From JAHELQ01 sp964491915 (lineage in GTDB: Bacteria; Acidobacteriota; Aminicenantia; UBA2199): a DNA stretch of 64,000 nucleotides. Positions within the stretch are counted from its first letter, which is position 1, and each line of letters opens with the position of its first letter. The translations under genes were made by a program, and so were the position numbers. The notes beneath the pieces were generated by a model. That model was not told where the DNA came from, made no database searches, and saw nothing but the letters and a program-made list of their open reading frames with translations. Shown piece by piece: positions 9,161 through 18,407 of this stretch. The stretch is from positions 59,814-123,813 of the forward strand of contig CAZBHS010000013.1 of NCBI GenBank assembly GCA_964491915.1, read 5' to 3'.

Positions 9161-9460
9161 ATGACAAACTTAAGAATCGAACAAATAGAACGAAAAACAC
9201 CTGTGACTATTAAAGTGAATGGAAAGTCGATTCCCGCCTTCGAGGGCGAAACAGTGCTTTCAGCTTTAATCGCGGCGGGATATAAAACTCTGAGGAAGAG
9301 CCCTGTGACCGGCGAGCCGCGGGGAGCTCTGTGCGGTATGGGAATTTGTTATGAATGCCTGGTGACAGTGAATGGTATTCCTAATGTCAGGGCCTGTATG
9401 GAAGAGGTCGAAGAGAATATGGAGATAATGCTCGATGACGATTGCAACTCTAAAAGATAA
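9161..9460 (+). CDS. [2Fe-2S] ferredoxin-like subunit of an amine/amino-acid dehydrogenase
   Basis: The 99-aa protein is the small iron-sulfur subunit seen in heteromeric opine, hydroxyproline and hydrogen-cyanide-type dehydrogenases. The plant-type [2Fe-2S] ligands are in CGMGICYEC (Cx4Cx2C), with the fourth Cys in VRAC. It should pass electrons from the flavoprotein active site to an acceptor. It overlaps the next gene by 26 bases, so the two are translationally coupled. The usual third, glycine-oxidase-like catalytic subunit is not next to the pair. Confidence 0.85.
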   Translation: MTNLRIEQIERKTPVTIKVNGKSIPAFEGETVLSALIAAGYKTLRKSPVTGEPRGALCGMGICYECLVTVNGIPNVRACMEEVEENMEIMLDDDCNSKR

Positions 9461-10850
9461 GTATGATGTCATAATTGTCGGTAGCGGTTTTTCCGGTATC
9501 GTGGCCGCGAATGTGTTGGCGGATGAAGATCTGGACATTTTGGTGGTGGATGAAAATCTTCACATCGGGGGACAATTGTTGCGGAAAATTCCCGTGAATT
9601 TGGGGGAAAACTCTGCTTACCATCCGGATTACACCAAAAAAATAGGCTTTCGATTCATAGAAGGTTGTAAGCAAAAGAAGATCGAAATTCTCAACCGGAC
9701 CCGCGTATTGGGAATCTACCCCGACAACCGCGTCCTCCTGGAGATCGAGGAAAAAATTACCCGGCAATTGACTTTCGAAACGATTCTTCTGGCCACCGGC
9801 GCCCGCGAACGGTTTCTCCCTTTTAAAGGTTGGACGCTTCCGGGAGTGTATTCCACCGGTTTACTGCAGACGATGATGAAGAGCAACGGTGTATTGCCGG
9901 CCCAGAACATGGTTATCGGCGGTTCCGGTCTGTTTTTGTACGCCGCCGCCTATGAGTTCCTCAAAAACAAGGGCAAGCTTCTGGCGTTATTGGAACAAAC
10001 GGGAATGATGGGCAAAATCAAGATGGTTCCCACCCTGCTTGGCCAGGTTCCCAAAATGGTTGAAGGGGCTCGCTATATGTCGAAGATCGTCCTCTCAGGA
10101 GTCCGGCCCCGCTTTCGCCGCCGCGTGGTGGAAGCCAGGGGGAATGGTTGTCTGGAAGAGGTCGTAGTGGCCCGCACCGACACATTCGGTCATCCTGTGG
10201 CCGGAACCGAGAAAATAATAAAAGCCGACGGACTGGCGGTCGGTTATGGTTTTGTTCCCAATATCGAATTGCCCCAATTGGCCGGTTGCGGCCTGGAATA
10301 TCTCGACGAGCGCGGCGGTTGGGTTGTGCAGGTTGACGACCAGATGAGGGGCAACGGCGATAATGTATATTGCGCCGGAGAGCCCACCGGCATCGGCGGA
10401 GCGTTTAAATCCATCACCGAGGGAGAAATCGCGGCTTTAAGCATACTGAATCGCTTCGAAAAGATCGCTCCTGTTGTATTCCAGAAAAAATTGGAGAAGC
10501 TCACAACGGAGCGCAATCATCACCTTCAATTCGGAAAATATTTTAACCTATTGTATAAGGTGTCTCCGCGAATGCTGGAAGATATACCGGACGAGACGGT
10601 TGTCTGCCGGTGTGAAGATATAGACATGGGCGAGCTGAGAAAGGCGATAGGGGATGGTTACGCCACACCCAGCGCCCTCAAGGTGGCGGTCAGGGCCGGA
10701 ATGGGCAATTGCCAGGGCAGGACCTGCGGTCCGGTGATTTATGATTTGATGTCTTTGCTTACCGGAAAGGGCCAGAATGAGATTGGCGCGTTTTCGGTCC
10801 GTCCTCCCGTCAAACCGGCGGCCATTGGGTCATTATCCCAATTCAAATAA
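9435..10850 (+). CDS. FAD/NAD(P)-binding oxidoreductase with BFD-like [2Fe-2S] domain
   Basis: This 471-aa flavoprotein resembles the alpha subunit of opine, D-hydroxyproline and HCN-type dehydrogenases. An FAD-binding motif VGSGFSGIVAANVL is at the N-terminus, an ATGARE motif follows mid-protein, then a second nucleotide-binding segment (MVIGGSGLFLYAAAYEF), and YCAGEPTGIGG. The C-terminus carries a bacterioferritin-associated-ferredoxin-like cluster: CRCEDIDMGELRKAI and GMGNCQGRTCGP, four Cys. The start at ATG 9435 lies inside the ferredoxin gene. The partner subunit is the ferredoxin. The substrate is unknown because the catalytic subunit is missing locally. Confidence 0.85.
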   Translation: MTIATLKDKYDVIIVGSGFSGIVAANVLADEDLDILVVDENLHIGGQLLRKIPVNLGENSAYHPDYTKKIGFRFIEGCKQKKIEILNRTRVLGIYPDNRVLLEIEEKITRQLTFETILLATGARERFLPFKGWTLPGVYSTGLLQTMMKSNGVLPAQNMVIGGSGLFLYAAAYEFLKNKGKLLALLEQTGMMGKIKMVPTLLGQVPKMVEGARYMSKIVLSGVRPRFRRRVVEARGNGCLEEVVVARTDTFGHPVAGTEKIIKADGLAVGYGFVPNIELPQLAGCGLEYLDERGGWVVQVDDQMRGNGDNVYCAGEPTGIGGAFKSITEGEIAALSILNRFEKIAPVVFQKKLEKLTTERNHHLQFGKYFNLLYKVSPRMLEDIPDETVVCRCEDIDMGELRKAIGDGYATPSALKVAVRAGMGNCQGRTCGPVIYDLMSLLTGKGQNEIGAFSVRPPVKPAAIGSLSQFK

Positions 10851-10900
10851 TTCAGGTTAATTTTCGATGTTGACAAATTTTTGACAAACATATCGTACCA

Positions 10901-10928
10901 TGCGGTGTTGGCGACGGTTGACACCGCA
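10901..10928. repeat. Inverted repeat upstream of the TetR gene
   Basis: TGCGGTGT (10901-10908) and ACACCGCA (10921-10928) are perfect inverted arms with a 12-nt loop. There is no T-tract. It could be a weak terminator for the oxidoreductase gene or a protein-binding site. Confidence 0.4.
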
Positions 10929-10988
10929 CCGTCATGTCTCCGCAATCCAAACAAATTATAAAAATAAAAATTTTTAGAATGGAAACTA

Positions 10989-11017
10989 TTGACAGGTAAA
11001 CTCGTATTAAATATAAT
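10989..11017 (+). promoter_or_regulatory. Consensus promoter of the TetR/RND efflux operon
   Basis: Both boxes are perfect: TTGACA (10989-10994), 17-bp spacer, TATAAT (11012-11017). Such a strong promoter in front of an efflux operon is expected to be held down by a repressor. Two operator-like dyads lie directly over the start site. Confidence 0.8.
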
Positions 11018-11051
11018 TAACCGCCAGTTAAAAAAATTTACCGGAGGTTAA
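11017..11051. promoter_or_regulatory. Tandem operator pair for the TetR-type repressor
   Basis: TTAACCGCCAGTTAA (11017-11031) is a perfect 5-bp-arm dyad. TTTACCGGAGGTTAA (11037-11051) matches it at 11 of 15 positions and is offset by exactly 20 bp, close to two helical turns. The first covers the end of the -10 box and the start site, the second the ribosome site. Binding by the downstream TetR protein is inferred. Confidence 0.55.
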
Positions 11052-11055
11052 GTCG

Positions 11056-11685
11056 GTGAAAGAGGCAATCAGGAATTTTATTATTGAGAAGGCAGAGTCG
11101 ATTTTTGAAGAGAAGGGATACAGTAACACCACCATTGAAGAGATTGCTTCTGCGGCGAAAATTTCTAAACCCACCCTGTACAATTATTTTTCCGGAAAAG
11201 ACGATATTTTCCGGACTGTGGTGGACGCGGGAAACACAGAGTTGAACACTGTGTTGGAGCCGGTTTTTAATGATAAACGGCCTTTTCCCCAGAGGATGAA
11301 GATGCTGATCCGGGCATTGTTGGTTCATGTTAGAGACCATAAAGGCATCATGAAAATCGTGTTTTACGAGTCACGGATGTTTTTGGAAGCCATCGACAAT
11401 GAAGCCCATGGGGGGTTGCAGCGGTTGATGGAGGAAAAAAACAAGCGGGCGAAATTTATTCTGGATTTCATCCATCAAGGGGTGGATACTGGGTATGTTA
11501 GAAAAGATATCCCGCCGAAACTATTGGGCTTGTTTTTCAATGGAATTGTGGGGGAGTATATTTTAGGTCATTTAATGACTGATGAAATGGAGAATGGGTA
11601 CTCTCTAGAGTATCTGGCAGACAAAATTTTAGATATCTTAGCCGATGGGATGCTAAGAAAGGATTGTGAAGATGCTTCTGAGTAA
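11056..11685 (+). CDS. TetR/AcrR family repressor of the RND operon
   Basis: The 209-aa protein has a TetR helix-turn-helix at residues about 10-55 (SIFEEKGYSNTTIEEIASAA, ISKPTLYNYFSGKDDIF) and a variable C-terminal ligand-binding domain with the common TetR_C layout. The GTG start at 11056 is eight bases after GGAGG. It precedes tolC-like, adaptor and RND pump genes in one transcription unit, so it most likely represses itself and the pump, releasing DNA when it binds a toxic substrate. The candidate operators are in its own leader. Confidence 0.88.
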   Translation: MKEAIRNFIIEKAESIFEEKGYSNTTIEEIASAAKISKPTLYNYFSGKDDIFRTVVDAGNTELNTVLEPVFNDKRPFPQRMKMLIRALLVHVRDHKGIMKIVFYESRMFLEAIDNEAHGGLQRLMEEKNKRAKFILDFIHQGVDTGYVRKDIPPKLLGLFFNGIVGEYILGHLMTDEMENGYSLEYLADKILDILADGMLRKDCEDASE

Positions 11686-11712
11686 TATAATAATACCAAT
11701 TGGGAGGCTTTA

Positions 11713-13038
11713 ATGAGGAAGATGTTGATTATTCTCTTTCTTCTGGTTGCCAGTTGCGGTTTGTTCGCGCAGGAAACGATCGAATTGACCATCGACCGGG
11801 CGTTGGAATTGGCACAGGAAAACAATATTCAGTATTTGATCAGCAAAGAGGGGGTCAAGCAATACAAATACAAGTTGAGACAGAATCTTGGCTTTTTGCC
11901 GCAGGTCACCATCGACGGTTCCAAGAACCTGGACGAAAAATTGATGGTGCTCGAAATGCCCCCAATGTTTCCCGGCGGAGAATCGCAGGAAATTACCCTT
12001 GATTTCACGAGGGAATATGAATTTAATTTACAAATTGTCCAACCGGTTTTTACCGGCGGTAAAATATGGCACACCTACCAGAACGCCCGGTTGGATCTCA
12101 AAATTTCAAAAGAGCAGAGCCGCAATGCCTTGGCAGAGCTCAAGCTCAATGTCAAGAAGGTATTCAACAATGTACTGGTGATGAAGGAATTGCTGAAGGC
12201 CCACCAGGAAGGTCTGGGGTTGGCCGCGAGAAATTACGAAAATGTGAAACAGCAATTCGAGTTGGGAATGGCGTCGAAATATGATCTCTTGCGGGCTGAA
12301 TTGAGTGTAACGTCGGCCAAACCGAATATCTTGAACGTGAAACAGTTGCTGGAAATGACTCTGATGAATTTGAAGGTAATGGTGGGAATTCCTGAAACCA
12401 CAATTGTGGAAGTCAAAGGAACGTTGAACTATGACCGGCATCAACTGGATCTATCCCGGTTCATCCAGGCCGCCTTGATGAATCGTTCGGAAATCAAACA
12501 ATTGCAGTTTGAATCCAAGAAGGTGGCCAACCTTTTAAAAATCATGTATGCGCAGTTTTTGCCCGATATATCCATCGTCGCCCGCTACAGTTACCAGTCG
12601 GATTTGTTCAAATTGAAAAGCGATAATTGGAATGATTTTTATACGATTAACCTGGGAATCAGCTTCCCGATCTTTACCGGTTTGAAACGGAGCGGGCAGG
12701 TAGGGGAGATGAAGGTGATGAAGAAGATGATGGCGTTGAGAACCCGCGAATTGAACGATGCCACCAGGCTTCAGGTCCGCAATTTGTATCTGACCATCGG
12801 CAAGGAATACGAGAATATCTTGACCGGAGAGAAGAGTGTTGAGACCGCTCGTGAAGGAGCGAGGATCGCTGAACTCAATTTCCATGAGGGTATGATTTCG
12901 ATTTTGGAGTTGAATGCTTCGTACAATGAATTGACCCAGGCACAGGTTGTCTACCTACAGGCTGTGTATAATTACAATATTGCCATTGTGGAACTCGAGA
13001 AAATCTCGGGTGTCAAAATTAATGGAGGAATTTCATGA
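11713..13038 (+). CDS. TolC-like outer-membrane efflux channel
   Basis: This 441-aa protein is the outer-membrane channel of the tripartite pump. It has a signal peptide (about 1-20, ending LFAQ), two repeated outer membrane efflux domains and long coiled-coil stretches such as the region around LGLAARNYENVKQQFELG. The order tetR, tolC-like, adaptor, pump is a common operon layout. The gene begins shortly after GGGAGG and its stop overlaps the next start by four bases (ATGA). The drug or metabolite exported is unknown. Confidence 0.9.
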   Translation: MRKMLIILFLLVASCGLFAQETIELTIDRALELAQENNIQYLISKEGVKQYKYKLRQNLGFLPQVTIDGSKNLDEKLMVLEMPPMFPGGESQEITLDFTREYEFNLQIVQPVFTGGKIWHTYQNARLDLKISKEQSRNALAELKLNVKKVFNNVLVMKELLKAHQEGLGLAARNYENVKQQFELGMASKYDLLRAELSVTSAKPNILNVKQLLEMTLMNLKVMVGIPETTIVEVKGTLNYDRHQLDLSRFIQAALMNRSEIKQLQFESKKVANLLKIMYAQFLPDISIVARYSYQSDLFKLKSDNWNDFYTINLGISFPIFTGLKRSGQVGEMKVMKKMMALRTRELNDATRLQVRNLYLTIGKEYENILTGEKSVETAREGARIAELNFHEGMISILELNASYNELTQAQVVYLQAVYNYNIAIVELEKISGVKINGGIS

Positions 13039-14117
13039 AAAAACTAGCGTTAATTGCAATTATATTGTCAATGTTCCTGGTTGGATGCGATAACAAGAAC
13101 GGAAAGGAGTTGGTTCTGGAGAAAAAACCGATCCAGGTCAAAGTTGTTCAGGTGAAAAAAGGGACATTCACCAAATCATTAACTTATAAAGGAACGATTC
13201 ATCCCTGGAAACGCGCCAATATCGGACCCGAAGTGTCCGGCAGGATCGAAAAGATATACAAGAAGCAGGGAGATGTGGTTCAAAAGGGCGACCTTCTGGC
13301 TGAGCTCGACGCCACCACTATGAAATTGCAGAAAAAACAGGCTGAAGCGGCTCTGGCAGTAGCCATGGCTTCCTTCAAAGATTCAGTGCTCAATTTTCAG
13401 AGGATCACAAGCCTATACGAGAAAAAAGCCGTGTCCAGGATGCAGTATGAAAAAGCGCAGTTGGCGTTGGAAGCCGCGGATACACAGAAAAAAAGCGCCG
13501 AAGCTTCTCTGAATGTGATTCGTCATACACTGGGAAATTCCTATATGAAGGCTCCGTTTGATGGTATCGTCACCTCTAAGAATTATGAAGAGGGCGATAC
13601 GGTAAATCCGATGATGGGGATGTCCACCGGCGTGTTGACTCTGATGGATATGTCCCGCGTAAAAATCCTTCTGGATATTCCTTCGGAAGACATCGAAAAG
13701 ATAGAGATTGGCCAGTCGTGCACGATTTCTTGCACCACCTTACCGGCGGAAAAATTCACTGGCGCTGTGTTTAGTAAGAATCTGGCCGCCGACCCTCTGT
13801 CGAAAACATTCAAAGTGGAAGTGGTCCTGGATAATCCCGGCACAAGGATAAAATCCGGAATTTTCGCCGATGCGGCTATCGAGATTCTTCGTAAGGAAAA
13901 TGTCGTCGCGCTGCCTAATTCCGCGCTGATGGGTGAGAACCAGTTGGTGTTGTTCAATGACGGCAAAGCGAAATACATCGAGATCAAAATCTCGGACTCA
14001 AGTGAAGATGAGTTTGTGGTGAGCGAAGGTCTCATGGGCGGTGAATTGGTTGTGATCGAAGGTAATTACGATTTAAGGGAGGACTCTCTGATCACTTTGG
14101 AGGGGAATACTAAATGA
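13035..14117 (+). CDS. RND efflux periplasmic adaptor lipoprotein (MFP family)
   Basis: The 360-aa protein is a membrane fusion protein linking the inner-membrane pump to TolC. The N-terminus is a lipoprotein signal with lipobox LVGC (Cys18). After it come the lipoyl/barrel-sandwich half-motifs (IHPWKRANIGPEVSGRIEKI and MKAPFDGIVTSKNYEEGDTV), separated by an alpha-hairpin, and a C-terminal beta-barrel. It overlaps both neighbours by four bases, a sign of tight translational coupling. Confidence 0.9.
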   Translation: MKKLALIAIILSMFLVGCDNKNGKELVLEKKPIQVKVVQVKKGTFTKSLTYKGTIHPWKRANIGPEVSGRIEKIYKKQGDVVQKGDLLAELDATTMKLQKKQAEAALAVAMASFKDSVLNFQRITSLYEKKAVSRMQYEKAQLALEAADTQKKSAEASLNVIRHTLGNSYMKAPFDGIVTSKNYEEGDTVNPMMGMSTGVLTLMDMSRVKILLDIPSEDIEKIEIGQSCTISCTTLPAEKFTGAVFSKNLAADPLSKTFKVEVVLDNPGTRIKSGIFADAAIEILRKENVVALPNSALMGENQLVLFNDGKAKYIEIKISDSSEDEFVVSEGLMGGELVVIEGNYDLREDSLITLEGNTK

Positions 14118-17100
14118 AGATTGTCGAGTTTTCGTTAAAACGAAGGGTCACTGTCTCCATGATGGCGGTGGTCCTCATCATCATGGGATTCATATCTTAT
14201 GGAAATCTGGGGCTCGATATGCTTCCGGATATGGATGCCCCATTCATTTCGGTGATCACCAACTATACCGGCGTCTCTTCCGAGGACATCGAGCAGAGTC
14301 TGACTCGCCCATTGGAGCAGTGGGTCGCCTCTGTTTCCAATGTCAAAGAGGTCAGCTCGATTTCCCAGGAAGGAATCTCCATGCTGATGGTGGAATTCGA
14401 AAGCGGTACGAATATGGACTTCGCCGCCCAGGATGTTCGCGATAAAATCGGATTTCTCGAGAAGTTCCTTCCGCAAGGGGCGGACACGCCTCTTGTTGTG
14501 AAGTTGGACATCACTGATATGCCCATCATAATGTATGGCGTGACCGGGGGAAAACGCGACTTGAAAAGGTTGAAGGAATATCTGGATGCCGAAGTCGCCA
14601 CACGCCTGGAACGTATCGAGGGAGTAGCCTCCGCTATGGTGTTCTCTCCCGAAGAAGCTGAGATTTTGGTCAATGTGGATAAAGGCAAATTGAAGTCCCG
14701 CAACCTTTCCATTTCCCAGGTTGAAGGAGCGATTGCGGCTTCCAATATTAACTTGCCCTCGGGTTATCTTGAGGAAAGGCACAGCGAATATCTCATCCGT
14801 ACCATCGGTGAGTTCACAAAGGTGGATGAGATCCGGCATGTCGTTGTAGGAGCAGGCCAGCGGGGCGTACCTATTTTTCTCCAGGATATCGCCGATGTAT
14901 CGGAATCATCGAAAGAGGCGAGATCTCTCGCTCGTATCGATGGGTCCAAAGGCGTGATGATGATGATCACCAAAAGTTCCGGTTCCAATACGGTGCTGGT
15001 GGCCCGGGCTGTCAAAAAAGCTCTGGAAAACATCATTCCTACCCTTGACCCGGATCTGAAGTTCAGTATCGGCGTTGACTTTTCCCGGATTATTGAAATT
15101 ATGGCCAGCAAGAGCGCCAACAACATTCTAATCGGTGGCTTTTTGGCCATGATACTTATCTTTTTGTTCCTGAGGAGTATTCGACCAACTCTAGCCATCG
15201 GCATCGCGATTCCTCTCTCGGTAATCACTACCTTTATCGCGTTGGATATCGTAGGCTACACTCTGAATCTTATCACTTTGGGCGGTCTCGCTCTAGGTGT
15301 CGGTATGTTGGTGGATAACGCAGTCGTTGTTATAGAAAATATCTTCCGTCACCTTCAGGAAGGGGAATCTCCGTTCGAATCAGCGAGACAGGGAGCATCG
15401 GAGGTTGGGACCGCCATTATCGCCTCTACCTTGACGACTATCGCTGTTTTTGTTCCCATGTTTTTCGCCGAAGGAACCGCTGGAGATATGTCGCGGGGAT
15501 TGGCGGTGGCAGTATCGTTCTCATTGCTTTCATCGCTGTTTGTGGCGCTTACGATTATTCCCATGTTGGCGGCCTGGCTGTTCCGGTCGCGCAAAGGGAA
15601 TAAAGAGGTTTCCATGGATTTGGGCAAGGACAAATTCAACCGGGTCCGGGAAGTTTACGAGAAATATCTCCGTGGTTCGTTGAAGAATCGGGGACTCGTA
15701 CTGACAGGTGTTTTATTGTTGTTTGTGGTCTCGATTGTGTTGGCGGTTCTACTGGGAAGCGAGTTTGTTCCCAAACAGGATCAGTCCATGGTATTTTTAA
15801 AAGTCCGTATGCCTGTGGGGACCAAGTTGGCGGAAACCGACCGGGTAATCCGTTATGTGGAAGATCAGGCTCTGAAAGATGAAAATGTCATTTCCACGAT
15901 GGTCACGGTAGGTATGAACGAGCAAAATTCCCAGGATTCGGCCTCCGGATTCAATCCAGCCGGTTCATACGAGGCCACGTTGTGGGCCTATCTTGAAACC
16001 AGTAGCAAGAGGGATATCTCGGATCAGCAGATAATTGAAAATTGGCGGCAGTATTTCCCAGACTTGAAAAAGGGGAAAATGCAGTTTATCGATATGTCTT
16101 CGGCCTTTATGGGAGGATCCACCTCCAATCCCATCGAATTCAGCTTCTATGGAAGGGAACTCGATACATTGGAGATGATCACCCAAAAGGTGAAGGAGAG
16201 GATGGTTCAGATCGAGGGGGTGAGGGACGTAGAGATCTCTCTGGATAAGAGTAAACCTGAATTTCAGTTGAAAATAAAAAAGGAGGAGGCTTCCAGGCTG
16301 GGGCTCACCCCTTATGATATTTCCAGACAGGTGCAAACCTTCACCATCGGTACAGTCGTGTCGAGAATGATTGTGGAAGGGGAGGAACGGGAAATTCGCG
16401 TTCGTCTCAAAAAAAAGGATCGCGATACTATCGAGGACTTAAAAAAATTGGTCATTGTAACTCCGTCCGGTCAGAACGTCTATTTATCGCAGATTGTTGA
16501 CTTCAAGCCGTCACTGGGCGCCGTCCGGATCGATCGAGAGAATCAGGTACGGAAAGTCAGCGTTTCCGCGAACTTTGTCGGCGGAGATCTGGGTAGTGTT
16601 GTCCTAAAGATTCTGGAGCATTGTAAAGATATAACGGAAAATCTTCCTGAGGGCTATTTTTATGAAATGGGCGGTCAATATAAAGAGATGCTGGAATCAT
16701 TCAGCACCATGCTGCTCGCTCTGCTGTTGGCCCTGGTTTTAGTGTATGCCGTCATGGCCTCCCAGTTCGAAAGCTTGAAGTATCCCTTCATCATCATGTT
16801 CACCATTCCTCTGGCTTTTATAGGTGTCTCGGGGTTGTTGGCCATAACAGGAAAACATGTCAGCTTGCCGGCCATCATGGGCTTCATCATGCTGGCGGGA
16901 ATCGTTGTGAACAACGGTATCGTGATGGTGGACTATATCAACCAGTTGATCGCCAAAGGGACCGATAAATTCGACGCGCTGGTCAAAGGCGCGGTGGTTC
17001 GCCTCAGACCGATTATCATTACCGCTCTCTCCACCATGATGGGAATGTTGCCGATGGCGCTCGCCCGTTCGGAGGGCTCGGAGATGAGGTCCCCTATGGC

Positions 17101-17200
17101 CATTGCGTTGATCGGAGGATTGTTGGCTTCGACATTTTTGACACTGTTTATCGTTCCGATTCTCTACTCCTTTTTCTCGAAGGTAAAGATAAAAAAATAG
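14114..17200 (+). CDS. RND multidrug efflux pump, AcrB/HAE1-like
   Basis: This 1028-aa inner-membrane transporter has the duplicated 12-helix RND layout with two large periplasmic loops. The proton-relay Asp is in GVGMLVDNAVVVIENIFRHL (TM4 region). The second half has the matching GIVVNNGIVMVDYINQL. The N-terminal helix is followed by the typical LDMLPDMDAPFISVITNYTG. It works with the upstream adaptor and TolC-like channel to expel substrates using the proton gradient. No frameshift or missing region is seen. A terminator follows. Confidence 0.93.
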   Translation: MKIVEFSLKRRVTVSMMAVVLIIMGFISYGNLGLDMLPDMDAPFISVITNYTGVSSEDIEQSLTRPLEQWVASVSNVKEVSSISQEGISMLMVEFESGTNMDFAAQDVRDKIGFLEKFLPQGADTPLVVKLDITDMPIIMYGVTGGKRDLKRLKEYLDAEVATRLERIEGVASAMVFSPEEAEILVNVDKGKLKSRNLSISQVEGAIAASNINLPSGYLEERHSEYLIRTIGEFTKVDEIRHVVVGAGQRGVPIFLQDIADVSESSKEARSLARIDGSKGVMMMITKSSGSNTVLVARAVKKALENIIPTLDPDLKFSIGVDFSRIIEIMASKSANNILIGGFLAMILIFLFLRSIRPTLAIGIAIPLSVITTFIALDIVGYTLNLITLGGLALGVGMLVDNAVVVIENIFRHLQEGESPFESARQGASEVGTAIIASTLTTIAVFVPMFFAEGTAGDMSRGLAVAVSFSLLSSLFVALTIIPMLAAWLFRSRKGNKEVSMDLGKDKFNRVREVYEKYLRGSLKNRGLVLTGVLLLFVVSIVLAVLLGSEFVPKQDQSMVFLKVRMPVGTKLAETDRVIRYVEDQALKDENVISTMVTVGMNEQNSQDSASGFNPAGSYEATLWAYLETSSKRDISDQQIIENWRQYFPDLKKGKMQFIDMSSAFMGGSTSNPIEFSFYGRELDTLEMITQKVKERMVQIEGVRDVEISLDKSKPEFQLKIKKEEASRLGLTPYDISRQVQTFTIGTVVSRMIVEGEEREIRVRLKKKDRDTIEDLKKLVIVTPSGQNVYLSQIVDFKPSLGAVRIDRENQVRKVSVSANFVGGDLGSVVLKILEHCKDITENLPEGYFYEMGGQYKEMLESFSTMLLALLLALVLVYAVMASQFESLKYPFIIMFTIPLAFIGVSGLLAITGKHVSLPAIMGFIMLAGIVVNNGIVMVDYINQLIAKGTDKFDALVKGAVVRLRPIIITALSTMMGMLPMALARSEGSEMRSPMAIALIGGLLASTFLTLFIVPILYSFFSKVKIKK

Positions 17201-17237
17201 AATTAATTAGAAGGACATTTTTTTGATAGATCGATTG

Positions 17238-17273
17238 GAGGGGTTGCCTGTTTTGGGCGCCCCTCTTTTTTTT
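17238..17273 (+). terminator. Rho-independent terminator of the RND operon
   Basis: GAGGGG (17238-17243) pairs with CCCCTC (17260-17265), extended by an inner GCC/GGC, and is followed by a run of eight T (17266-17273). It separates the operon from the convergent phosphatase gene. Confidence 0.8.
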
Positions 17274-17280
17274 AGGGGAA

Positions 17281-18183
17281 TTATTGAATGGGAGATTGAA
17301 GTACCTCTGTTATGATGAGGTACGATAGAATCATCACTAAAAACACCAGAATACTGAGTATGATCCATAGATTTATTTCTTTGGTGAAGCGTCTTACCGT
17401 CGTTTGACTTCTAATAATTTCACGGCATTCGGGGCAACCCATATCAATGTCCTGATCCTGTTGCCCTGAAACCGTTATAATAGTGACGTTATCATTCGCT
17501 CCTTTGCAGAGCACCCTATTAAGAAGGGTTTGAGAGATCGCATTAGTGGATTTTATGTTTAATTCCCGTTTGATTTCATGGTCCGTAACCTGGTTTGTCA
17601 ATCCGTCGCTGCACAGGAGAAATTTATCGTTTGGAGATATATCGATGGGGCCGAGCAACTGCACCTCCAGTTTCCCCCGCATCCCGAGTGATTGGTAGAG
17701 AATATTTCGCTGAGGGTGCGCCATGGCTTCCTGGGGCGAGATAAGACCGTCTTTGAGTAATTTTCCAACTGCCGAGTGGTCGTCGGTCAACTGCTCCAAT
17801 TTGGCATTGTTGTACCGGTAAATACGGCTGTCGCCGACATGGGCGATATAGCCTAGCGAGTCTTTGATATAGAGAACGGAAAGCGTTGTTCCCATCCCGG
17901 CGGTATTGATCCAGCGGTTCCCTTTTTTGTTGATGTGGGTGTTCAGGGCTTGCACAATGTCATTTAATTGGTGTATGGAGACAGACCCTTCGATTTTTTT
18001 CAATTCTTTGACAAAGTTTGTCACCGCCATCCGGCTGGCCACTTCTCCGGCATTGTGCCCACCCATTCCATCGGCGACAATGAATAGATATTCCTGGGGG
18101 CCTATTTTTTTGGCGATAAAACTATCTTCGTTTTTTTCCCTAACTTTGCCAACGTCGGTAACACCAAAAAAAAATAATTCCAT
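17281..18183 (-). CDS. PP2C-type Ser/Thr protein phosphatase
   Basis: The 300-aa protein is a metal-dependent phosphatase that reverses Ser/Thr phosphorylation. The PP2C metal motifs are present: TDVGKVREKNEDSF near the N-terminus, VADGMGGHNAGEVAS, AHVGDSRIYRY, LLCSDGLTN and GANDNVTII. About 60 residues after the catalytic domain there is a CPEC pair and then a C-terminal transmembrane helix (IILSILVFLVMILSYLIIT), so it is tail-anchored in the inner membrane. The zinc-ribbon kinase at 3068 is a possible opponent, by function only. Confidence 0.9.
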   Translation of the reverse strand: MELFFFGVTDVGKVREKNEDSFIAKKIGPQEYLFIVADGMGGHNAGEVASRMAVTNFVKELKKIEGSVSIHQLNDIVQALNTHINKKGNRWINTAGMGTTLSVLYIKDSLGYIAHVGDSRIYRYNNAKLEQLTDDHSAVGKLLKDGLISPQEAMAHPQRNILYQSLGMRGKLEVQLLGPIDISPNDKFLLCSDGLTNQVTDHEIKRELNIKSTNAISQTLLNRVLCKGANDNVTIITVSGQQDQDIDMGCPECREIIRSQTTVRRFTKEINLWIILSILVFLVMILSYLIITEVLQSPIQ

Positions 18184-18344
18184 TGCCTACTTATTCGTTC
18201 TTACAGGAATAGATTTGCAAGCGATTGCCCTGATAAGACCGTAGAAAAACGAGTATGTCCGTTTCTTATCGAAACAAGCATCATTCTGATTGTACAATTT
18301 CATTTTTTTGTTGTCAATAGCGGGTTTTTTTATTCAGGGTTCTA

Positions 18345-18373
18345 TTGACAGGAAATTCTTAAAATATTAAGAT
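18345..18373 (+). promoter_or_regulatory. Promoter of the rhodanese/MauE pair
   Basis: Perfect -35 TTGACA (18345-18350), 17-bp spacer, -10 TAAGAT (18368-18373, 4/6). The leader to ATG 18408 is about 28 nt and carries a GAGG ribosome site. Confidence 0.6.
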
Positions 18374-18407
18374 AGGATATTAAAACCAAATTGAGGACCT
18401 TTTAAAA

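Noticed and set aside
10870..10901. Second promoter in front of the TetR gene (two TTGACA-like boxes)
   Set aside because: No -10 box fits at 16-18 bp spacing. The perfect promoter at 10989 explains expression.
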